From positions 496,001 to 560,000 of the forward strand of contig NZ_JAJUXG010000001.1 in NCBI RefSeq assembly GCF_021390535.1: DNA of 64,000 nt. The letters are read 5' to 3'. The translations under genes and the position numbers were made by a program. The notes below the pieces were generated by a model. The model searched no databases. It had not been told where the DNA came from and saw only the letters and a list, made by a program, of their open reading frames with translations. Of the stretch, positions 50,252 to 60,200 are shown piece after piece; positions within the stretch are counted from its first letter, which is position 1, and every line of letters starts with the position of its first letter. Source of the stretch: Dyadobacter sp. CY312 (GTDB taxonomy: Bacteria > Bacteroidota > Bacteroidia > Cytophagales > Spirosomataceae).

Positions 50252-50280
50252 AGGGCCGTCGAGTCTTTAAGATCGGCGGC
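50242..50280 (+). promoter_or_regulatory. Programmed -1 ribosomal frameshift signal
   Basis: The slippery heptamer A-AAA-AAG (50242-50248) is in the correct frame and directly followed by the UAA stop. After a 6-nt spacer comes an 8-bp stem (50255-50262 with 50273-50280, one G-U) with a 10-nt loop. Slipping back one base joins the lysozyme frame to the downstream frame at 50248 without another stop. Confidence 0.8.
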
Positions 50281-52668
50281 GAAAGTGTTGAGGTTGAAAA
50301 TCCTAAGGATTACAAATTGTACGGGAAGCGCGACAAGACTGAGGACTACTTCATGATTGATAAAGGACTTGCGTACCAGACTGGCTTGTTTGATATTCTG
50401 AATGTTATGAAGTGGGGTGAAGGTCGTTACGGCGAAAGAATACTTGACCAGGAGAGTAATCTTATTCTGAAAGGAGTAATGCACTCAGACCGGGATGTGG
50501 AAGCTAAGAAGCGTCTGATTGGTGAACATGTATTTGCAGAATTAGGCACTCATGCTGATTTTGGTGGTAGGTCGAATGTGGCTTATCAGGCTTATGCGGA
50601 GGGTGGGCAATCTTCACCTGAGGATTTGACTAAATTATTGAATGGACTTGAAGCCAAATTAAAAAAGAGCAAGGATGATGCTGCAAGATTGAGAAAGGAG
50701 GCTGAATCAATCCATAAATCAGAGACTATATCAGAAACTCAACGTGCAGAAAAAATCAAGCTCCTAAAGATTGCAGAGTTAAAAGAAAATGAGCTCTTAA
50801 AGATTGAGAAAGAGAAAGAAAATGTAGCAAAAAGTATAAAATATGTTACTGATCAATTTAATAGAGCAAATGTAGATACCCCAATAAAAAATTGGCTATT
50901 AAATTTACCTGATACAGACAAAGTATCTGAAAAAATACTTGATGCAAAAAAATCAATAGCAGGATTAACCAATAGAGAGAAGCAATTAAGTAATATAACT
51001 TCCGACAAATTTGACACTTATAGAATTGGAAATCCGAAAAATAACAATTACGGTATAAGACCAAAAAGTGATTCAGGAATCAAAAGCTCAGGATTTAGTA
51101 ATGGTGCATTTCCAGAAAGTATTGAGTTTGTAGCTTCTGCGAAAAAGACAGAGACCGTATCAACGTCAAGAACTCCTGTAATACCGACTATTAAGGAAAG
51201 TCAACAAAGTGGTGCTGTGATTATCCCTAACACTTCAATTCAAGATAGAAGAGCTGCACGAAGATTAGATAAGAGTTCTACTTTGTCAGGTTCTGATGAA
51301 GTGAAAAGTAATCCATCAAATACACCACAAGTCTTTTCAGACTCCATGCAGGTGGGAACTTCCTACAATAAAGATGAAATTTCAACCTCTGATCTGATTG
51401 CTGCCAAAAGGATGTACAACGATTGGGCCAGAAAAAAGAAATTATCTACGTTGCCAACTTATGGAGTAACGAAAGATAAATCTGGAAACGTAACAGGTGC
51501 AAAATTTGACCAGCTTGACGAAACTGTATTGAAGTCATTCGAGGCCTTTAACAAGGATCCTAATAACTATAGAAAAATATCAGTTTCAGGAATTGACATC
51601 AAAGATCCCGTATCCGGCGACACTCAACAGATTGTTAAGTCAATTGGATTAGATAAGTTCTTGCCTGAAATACAGCCATTAAGGAAGATCGGTGGTTATG
51701 ATAAAAAAGGAAACGCAGTATATGTTGACCCATCTGTAGATGTAAACACGATTACTGACCCGAAAACAGGCAAACTGACGATTCTCAATAACATTGATCC
51801 AAAAACTGGAAAAGATTTGGGAGGAGTAAATGATGATAATATGTCCGCGTTTGCTTCCGCATGGAACAAAAGTGGTGAAAGTGCTTCCACGTTAGAAAGC
51901 CCGTTTCCTGTGTCGAATCAAACTGACCAAGAATCAAGGGATGATCGCTTTACTCGTCAGAGTAATATTAGACAGGGATTGAATGCACTTACTGGTGTTA
52001 CAGGTGCTTTGCTCGCGTCGAATCCCATTCCTAAATGGGTTCCAACACCTGAGTACGAAAAAATGAGGAATGAGGTGTATTCACAAAAAGATCAGGGATT
52101 CAGCCCGGAAGAGCAAGCTGCGGTGAATCAAGGATTGGTCAATAACTATGCTCAGGGGGTTGGTACAATTCGTAGCGTCGTAGGCAATGGAGGAAACCAA
52201 GGTGCTGTGCTCGCTTCCATGAATAGTCTGTCCCAGAATTTAGACAACAGCTATTTAAAGGCAGCACAACAGGACGTTGCTCTTCGTCGCCAAAACTTCG
52301 GACGTTACCAGAACATGGTAATGACTGATATGGGAATTGATCAGCAAATGTTCCAGCAAGATTATGCCAATGCTATGGAGACAAAGCAAGCCGGCCTTGC
52401 TATGGCGCAGGATGCAAGCCAGAAGATGTGGCAAGAGCAAATGTATCGTGAATCTTACGGGCCAGATACATTGTACAATGAATTACAAACAGCACAGTTG
52501 GAGCGTGAAAAGCGGTATACTGAGTTGATGAAATTACAGGCTGAAAATTTCAAACAGTCATTGATAGTTCCTACAACTCCCGCAACGGCAACACCAGGCT
52601 CAATTCCTTTGTCGACCACAACCAACAACCCGTTGCAAAGCAGATTTAGTAACATATTACCAAGATAA
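50248..52668 (+). CDS. -1 frame extension: putative internal/ejected virion protein
   Basis: About 806 codons, open immediately after the frameshift site. The first residues (KGRRVFKIGGESVEVENPKDY) read as normal protein although no good start codon exists before the TTG at 50317 or ATG at 50353. YAEGGQSSPEDL continues the GGQS motif of the lysozyme part. A coiled coil follows (KLKKSKDDAARLRKEAESI...), then Lys/Ser-rich low-complexity sequence and a helical, Gln-rich C-terminus typical of podoviral internal proteins. Best seen as the C-terminal part of a fusion. Confidence 0.75.
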   Translation, partial: VKGRRVFKIGGESVEVENPKDYKLYGKRDKTEDYFMIDKGLAYQTGLFDILNVMKWGEGRYGERILDQESNLILKGVMHSDRDVEAKKRLIGEHVFAELGTHADFGGRSNVAYQAYAEGGQSSPEDLTKLLNGLEAKLKKSKDDAARLRKEAESIHKSETISETQRAEKIKLLKIAELKENELLKIEKEKENVAKSIKYVTDQFNRANVDTPIKNWLLNLPDTDKVSEKILDAKKSIAGLTNREKQLSNITSDKFDTYRIGNPKNNNYGIRPKSDSGIKSSGFSNGAFPESIEFVASAKKTETVSTSRTPVIPTIKESQQSGAVIIPNTSIQDRRAARRLDKSSTLSGSDEVKSNPSNTPQVFSDSMQVGTSYNKDEISTSDLIAAKRMYNDWARKKKLSTLPTYGVTKDKSGNVTGAKFDQLDETVLKSFEAFNKDPNNYRKISVSGIDIKDPVSGDTQQIVKSIGLDKFLPEIQPLRKIGGYDKKGNAVYVDPSVDVNTITDPKTGKLTILNNIDPKTGKDLGGVNDDNMSAFASAWNKSGESASTLESPFPVSNQTDQESRDDRFTRQSNIRQGLNALTGVTGALLASNPIPKWVPTPEYEKMRNEVYSQKDQGFSPEEQAAVNQGLVNNYAQGVGTIRSVVGNGGNQGAVLASMNSLSQNLDNSYLKAAQQDVALRRQNFGRYQNMVMTDMGIDQQMFQQDYANAMETKQAGLAMAQDASQKMWQEQMYRESYGPDTLYNELQTAQLEREKRYTELMKLQAENFKQSLIVPTTPATATPGSIPLSTTTNNPLQSRFSNILPR

Positions 52669-52672
52669 TATC

Positions 52673-54211
52673 ATGCCGATCGGAGGTTATTACAACAATT
52701 CTTCATCATTGTTGAGAGCGCTTGCTCCACCTACTTCTTATGCTCAAATGTCGGCGCAGAAGGACAGGGAGTTGCAATATGCAATGGCTTTAACTGAACA
52801 GGCAAGAGTTGACCAGCAAGAACAGGAACGGAAAATTCAGCTTTCTCAACAAACGTTGGCTCAGTTGAAATCTCTTCCGTTTGAAGGTCCAGACCAGCGT
52901 AGAATAAAAAGTTGGGTTCTTGATCGTGAGAAAGAAGTTGCCAAGCGGATTGAAACTGAATACAATGGTGATACTCAGAAATTCATTGATGTTGAAGGAA
53001 TGAATTGGCTGCAAAATACAACATCACAATTGCAATCATCCGACCTATACAATGCTGCCCAACAGAATAAGGAAATGATCGCTATGGCAAAGGAAGCCAT
53101 TAAGAAAAACCACAACCTTATTGGGAAATTAGGTCCAGATGGTTCTTATGTTACAGCTGAACAGGAAATGTTGAATTACTATTCCGGTGCAGCGCCCACC
53201 TTCAATTTTGATGGTAGTTACGATCCCAAAAGCAGCGTGATTGACCATTTTGGAAAGTTGGACAATCCTTATGGAAGCAAGTATGATCAACTCGCTTCCG
53301 TTCCTGCGGAGGATGTTCTTGGTTATTTGAGATCAGAAAAAGGTGATAGAGCCGCACAGGATCTCTGGTTCCGGGATTACAAAAATAAGAATGTTGGATA
53401 CAAAAAGTACTCCATTGAAGATAAGCAAATGTTTGATCTTGGTGTTATGGACAAGGAATCAGCAATTGCAAGCCGTGCTGCCAGCACTGCCGCCAATCTC
53501 GCAAAAGCGCAGAATGAGGAAGCTGATAAGGTCAATAATGCTAAGACTTACAATGAAAGAACTTTGGGTAATCCTTTAACTGTAAATGAATTAGTAAGTT
53601 TCGATAAAACCACAAACATTATTGATTCGGCAATACCAAATTTAGGTATTAAAGTATCTGATCTTTTTGAGAAGAATGCTGGCAAAGCAACGATTAAAAT
53701 GACCAAGTATGATTTCTCCAGAGGTAGTGAAGCTGCCAACGAAAGTGTTGGAATAACCGAAAGAGTGGTTAATGGAAAGAAAAGGTACACTGGTGAAATA
53801 CCTGGCATTCTCACTACCGATGGATCTCCAAAATATGTAGATCTGGGCAAAATAAAACATACAGTAATTAAAAGCGATCCCTATATCTACCTGGATGGTG
53901 GAGATAAAGTTGCCAGCACTACACAAGGCGGTCCACCCAAAAGAGCATGGAAGTATTACGAAGTTCTCATTAGGAAAGACGATGCTCCTAAGGATGCTGT
54001 TAATGGACTAAAAACCGAAGTCAAAAAGGATAAAAATGGAAAGGGTGTAGAATTTTACAGAATCAAAGGCTACACCGGCCTTCCGGATATCTGGAACAAT
54101 GAAATGTTAAATTTTGACTTGTCGAAACAAATTGGTGGCCAGAAACAGACAAATGAAATATTCAATTCAGCACCCTCGGTAGAAATTGCAGATTGGGATT
54201 ACGAAAACTAA
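52673..54211 (+). CDS. Internal virion-like protein with YNNSS-LLRA motif
   Basis: 512 aa. The N-terminus YYNNSSSLLRALAPPTSYAQ then MSAQKDRELQ is shared with the secreted protein at 18609. A long Gln/Glu-rich helix follows, then mixed domains. Late-operon position and composition suggest an ejected or capsid-internal protein. The shared motif suggests it contacts a specific partner, such as the portal, tail or host envelope. Starts 5 nt after the upstream stop. Confidence 0.65.
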   Translation: MPIGGYYNNSSSLLRALAPPTSYAQMSAQKDRELQYAMALTEQARVDQQEQERKIQLSQQTLAQLKSLPFEGPDQRRIKSWVLDREKEVAKRIETEYNGDTQKFIDVEGMNWLQNTTSQLQSSDLYNAAQQNKEMIAMAKEAIKKNHNLIGKLGPDGSYVTAEQEMLNYYSGAAPTFNFDGSYDPKSSVIDHFGKLDNPYGSKYDQLASVPAEDVLGYLRSEKGDRAAQDLWFRDYKNKNVGYKKYSIEDKQMFDLGVMDKESAIASRAASTAANLAKAQNEEADKVNNAKTYNERTLGNPLTVNELVSFDKTTNIIDSAIPNLGIKVSDLFEKNAGKATIKMTKYDFSRGSEAANESVGITERVVNGKKRYTGEIPGILTTDGSPKYVDLGKIKHTVIKSDPYIYLDGGDKVASTTQGGPPKRAWKYYEVLIRKDDAPKDAVNGLKTEVKKDKNGKGVEFYRIKGYTGLPDIWNNEMLNFDLSKQIGGQKQTNEIFNSAPSVEIADWDYEN

Positions 54212-54213
54212 AA

Positions 54214-57200
54214 ATGGGCAAACAACAAACTGAAAGTCAAGGATATGATTATTTTGGAAACATTAAATCTGTTAATGTTCCTGATGATGTTAAGAGAGTA
54301 ATGTCCCAACGTGGTATTGACCCAGCGAAGTGGCAAAGCGAATTGAATGAGCGTATTTCGATTGGTGGTGAGACCAAAGCAGATGCTATTCAAAAAGCCT
54401 TCACAATGTTTGATCAGGTAGGCGGCACAACAAAATACAAAAGTATTCTTGATGACGTTAATCGATCTATTCAAAGTCGTCAGCAAGATATCTCTGACCG
54501 AAGGGAAACAAGAATTCAAAATGTTGAAGTTTCAGAAAACCCTTCCATTCAACAACAGGCTCCTGCAAAAAACGTATCGACAATAAAAGAGGATAGAAGT
54601 TCGTATACACGCGCATTTTTAGCTCCTCTGTACAATTCAATACTCAATCTCGCAGAAGGGACTGGTAAAGTTATTGTAGATATTGCAACCACGGGTGATA
54701 AATTAGGCGAACTCATTCCCGGCGAAAATGAAGAATTGCTTAATAATGCCAAAACTGCAAATGTCAGAAAGGCGGTAGCTGATAAAAAAATATCAGCTTT
54801 TTTTGATGGAATAAAAGCCGAAGTTGATAAAGAAACAAGTCGGAATCCAATTTCTTTCGAAAACGAAAAAGGGGAATTTGAACTGAGTTTTGATAGTGAT
54901 CCTAAGAAATGGATGGCTGGGGTAGGAGGTGGATTAGGAAGTATGTTAAGCCTTTTAGCTCCCAACAAAAAAGTAGGATTCTTGATGAACTTCTCACAGA
55001 TGTATTCTCAAAATAGCGATGAAGCATCCAAAGCCGGCCTTACAGGCATGGAGGCTATCGCTTATTCAACTGGAACCAGTCTAGTACAAGGTGCCTTAGA
55101 AATGGTTGGAGATATTGGGATACTCAACTCACTGAAAGGAAAAGCAGGAAAAGAAGTAATTAAAAGAGTCGCTGCCGATAAAAGTGCCAGAGCAATTTCT
55201 GAATTGGCAAAAAAAGGAATTACGCGTGAAGTTTTTGAAGATGTAGTTACAAAAACTTTTAAAGAAACAGTTGATGAGCTGAAAGATAAAAGTACTGTTG
55301 CTGCATACAAAGCCGTTGTTAAAAATGGCATGAAGAAGGCTGCGCAAGCAGGTGGAACAGAAATGGCTACCGAATTTTTGCAGGAATGGGCAAGTTATGG
55401 AGGACAAAGGGGCTATAACGCAATTTCCACAGCGGATGGAACACTTGAAGGTAATGGTCAATTCCAGACGAATGCGTTAGAGACTCTTGGAAATGCAACC
55501 TACGGCGCACTACTCGGCGGTTTTCTTGGTGGTGTTATTGGTCAGTTTGCACCGAATTCAAAAGAACTCAACGAAACACTTGGAGCATACATCAATGCTG
55601 ATATAAAAGAGCAACTTACTGCCAATCCTTCTATAACACTGGATGAATTAAAAACCAGTTCCCGTGTAAATAAACTGATGGAAGTCGCCACCAGAAATGG
55701 TCAGTTCAATAATTCTCAGGGACAGTTTGATCAAGAGAAATTTAATGCAGTTCAGAATAAAGCTTCACAGCTTTACGATACTTTCTTCGATTTCAAAGAT
55801 TTACCTGGCTTCTCAGCAGAGGATCGGTTAGCCATGTTTCATGTAACAGATACCAGAAATCAAAACTCTGAGAAACTTGGTGCAATTACTCAGGCAATTT
55901 CAGGGATTGGTGAAATCCAATCTGAAATCGACAACCTTATTTCCAGTGGTGGATCGCCGGTTGCCATAACAAAGCTCGAAGTTACAAAAGCGCAAATGGC
56001 AGACGGACTTGGTGAAATGAATACCATATCCGGCAAGTATGCAGCTCAGGAAGAAGTTGAAGCCAATATTCTTAGCACAGAAAATGTAATTAAACAGGCT
56101 ATTCCGGAAATAAGTAGCACTGACAATGCCAGAAAAAAAATTGGTCGTGATTTTCTTTCAAGCAATTTTTTTCCTGAAAGTGAATTTGAGCCGACCATTG
56201 AAACTACTTTATCGGATGGTACCGTCGTCTTTAAAGATGAAAACAACAATTCAGTAAAGAAATTGATTGTAACACCAAATCCTAATCAAGTAAGTGTCAG
56301 TCAGCAACTGTCTGCTGGGAAAGATTATACACCGGTAGAAAGAGATCTGTATGATATCAAGCCAATTGATGATTTGAGATTATTCAAAGAAACTGCAAGT
56401 AATTTACAATCTGGTGCTACAACGACAGCAAGGGATATCAGCCAACCATTCTCTTTGTCTCTGGATTCAATCGATCTGATTGACGAAACAAAAGCGTTTG
56501 TTGTTGCTGCCAGTTCGGACCCTGCTATGGCTGCCGATCTGGAAACTCAATTGGGAAGTAATCTTGATTTTTACAATCAAATTGCAAGCCAGCCCGGAGC
56601 TGCTGCGGAAGGCATATTACCAATGACCAGAGATCAGTTCAATGCTGCCGTTGGTTTGGCACCGATAAGTACACAATTAGATACTCAATCATCGACTCAA
56701 CCAGAAATTAAGGATCAAGGCGATGTAGATCCGCAAGAAGGAACAATCTTAGCTCAGCAAGAAAAACTGAACCGCCCATTTTCGGTAGAGAATGAATATT
56801 CGGCATCTGATTCAAGTATTGAAACAATCGAATATATTGAACAGGGAGAACAAAACCTTGATCCAGTTAGGATCGATTCGGCAATATCCGAATTACTTGG
56901 TTTACGTAAAAAATGGCAATCAACCAGAAAATCAAACAAGCGAGAATATACTCTGAGTCAGATTGACGATATGATTGCAGCAATAGAAAAGGATTTAACA
57001 ATTCTGGCTGATGAAAAATCGTATCAAGAAGCACCTGAACTGAGACCTTCAAAAGAAAATTTGAAAAATGATTCGGAAGAATTAACTTCATCTGAAAATC
57101 AGCAAACAAAAAATGAAGATACTGACGGACAAGGAACTGACGACTCTACCGAAGAGCCATATTCAGTCGAATCTGAATACACTGAAGAGAGACAACGCGG

Positions 57201-60200
57201 AGAGGTTATTAGCGATATTGAGGCAAAAGAGGCAGAGGTACGACGAGGATCTGGACTTTCTGAACATGGTTCAGAGCAGACATCGGAAAGCGATGAAAGC
57301 ACAGAAAGCGTCACCGGACTCACTGACACAATTATCGGACGCCTTGGAGAACTTGCACAAGGCCACGGACAAAGAGAGAAAGCAATTAGTAACTTATACG
57401 AAGAAACTGATGTACAACCCAATGACGGCAGTGATGGCCAGGAACGAACTGCGGAAACTGAGGGAGATTTAGAAAAACCAGTTACTGAGGTAAAGAGCAA
57501 GCAAAAAGGAATCAGGAAGGATAAACGAAAAATTAAAGACCCAGAAAGACTTCAAGCTCTTGCTAAATTCCCTGCCAATATTTACGAAGAAGTTTACCAG
57601 TATTTTGTTTCCAACGGTCAAGTAAACACCAAAGATGTAAATACACTTTTCAAAGGTACTGGTAATACTGAACGTCAAAATATGGTATCCAGTACTGCCG
57701 ATTATGGCCTTACTGTTGATGAATTGGCTCACAAACTTTGGGAAGAAACCAACTTTGGAGAGCAGTTTCAAACATCTGACTATAAAGATGCGATTGAAGA
57801 GACAATCCTATCATACCCAGGACTGAAAGAACTTACTGACAGACTTAATGCATTGCCCGAAGAGGCAGTTGATCCAGACTTTGTTCCGGATGAAAATAAC
57901 ACTAATCCCGATGATATTGAGGAAGATGAGTTCTTAAAGAACGTCAGGAAATCCAATGAAGATCCTGATTATGTTCCATTCTCAAGAACGACAGCCGGCC
58001 AGACCGATCCTGAGACCACCAGACGTGTATTAGCGCAGATTGCCAAGGCTTTCCCGAAAATAAAAGTAAATATTGCCCAGACTCAACAGGAGTACCTGGA
58101 CAATTTGAATTCAATCCCAACAGCCAGACAGGTATTCACAAAGGATAATCTTCCTTACGGTTATATCAATCCAGTGGACGGATCCATTAACCTGAATCCG
58201 GAAACGCTTAATACGAATACAGCCATCCACGAATTTGGGCACATTTGGAATATGTGGGCCAAGATGAACAATCCTGAGCTACATGCAAAAGGGATGGCTC
58301 TGGTGCGGGACAGTTCATATTTCAAAAGACTTCAAAACGATCCAAATTACCAGGGACTTACACAGGAGCAATTACTGGACGAAGCTCTGGCTACCGCTAT
58401 TGGTGATAAGGGAGAATCTTTTGTTACACCAACCAGAAAGAAATCTTTCAAAGATTGGATGTTCCAGCTGTTTGACAACATCAAAGATTACCTTGGTTTT
58501 AGAAAGTTAACTTCTCAGCAAATTGCAGAACTTACATTAGACGAATTTACCAGTGGTGTTGTTTCTGAATTGCTTTCTGGTGAAACAATATCACAGATCA
58601 ATAGTGATGATATTCTAAACATTTTGAGTGAAAATTTAATCGAAAAAGGTTTAGAGCAAAATTTGTCTTCAAAAAACACTCCTGTATTAGAAGTAAAAAC
58701 CACTTTTAAAAACATTGCAGATGCAAAAGATTTTGCAAAGGAAAATCTAATCGGTAAAGGATTTAGTAATAAAGACACAGGAGAGATTATTACCGTCAGT
58801 AGAACCAGCATTGATAAGTCACTAAGTGCATCCGCATTAGGAAAATCAGTCAGCCATAAGCTTCATATTAACTCCATAAGTGTTTTGCCTGAACTTTTAC
58901 AAAACAGTGTACTGGGAGAATCGTATGCAGATAGATCAGGTGACGGCAATATTCCTTTAATCCAAAGGCTATACGGAGCGATAAAAAGTAATGATGATAT
59001 ATACCGAGTAAAAACCACCGTTAAGACTGTCCTGAAAGAAGGAGATAGATTTTATACTTATGAAGTACAAGATATAGAGCTGATAGCAGAACGCCGGAAT
59101 CAAAACCGGAAGGAAGACAGAACGAATCTTGCCAGCCCACTAATGCCATCAAACTCTATATCTAGTAGTGATATAGATCCTGAATTAGAACGCCGGAATC
59201 AAAACCGGAAGGAAGGCGCCCTTTCGGGAGGCCAGCCCACTAATAATCCAGAATCTATATCTATGACAAAGTTACTCGAAGGTGCATTAAAAAACAATGG
59301 TGAACCATTTTTTAGTAATACAGATCCTGACAATCAAAATATTGAAAGTGATTCACAATCTAACACAAGTGGTATAGGAGACATTCTTTTCCACCACACG
59401 CCAACTGTATTTGCAGCTCCAGGATCCGGAGAAACAATAGGAACGAACACAGAATTACAAAATGCTGCCAGAAAGGAGCTGATTAATGCTGGCGTTTTCA
59501 GAAAACTGGAAAAAGATAAGATAAAGAAAACTGTAACCGGCGGTGCGGTGACTACAACTATTGTAGAAAAAGGACTTTCGAAAGCCGATCAGAAAATTAT
59601 TAATGAAATAGCTGAGCGATATGGATGGAAGTATATCGGTGCGAAATTTGAAACGGTTGTTGATCCGATAACAGGTGTAAAATCCCAGGTAAGGAATGAC
59701 GATGTTTGGACCAGAGATATTTCAAAAGAAAATAATTCTTTCTTTACGGGTGATGGTAAAATGGTACTTATTCCTTTGAAGGGGAAAAGTGGCAAACATG
59801 GACGAGTATCTGAGACAATCCTTCAAACTGAACAATGGCTTGAAAAACTAAGATCAACAGGAAATGTCTTTTATAAGGCGGCCCAATGGTTGATTGATTC
59901 TGGTTTTGACCGGCTGAATAATATTGAAACCTTCGTTAAAACCATAGATGGTAAAGATGGGTTATTGAAATCCCTTATCCATGATGTGAAACGAGCCGCA
60001 TCTGACAACCGGAATCATGCCATGAATATTATGGGAAGGGTTTATGAAGATGTTCGCCGTGATCTTGGTAAATACTCAATTCACAAAGATGCCAGCACGC
60101 TTGAAACAGCTGAGAAACTTCCAGTAAGTGTGATTCAATGGGACAGATCTAAGGGAAGTTCAGTAACAAGGAATGTTTCTTTGCCTATTTCGGTGGTGAT

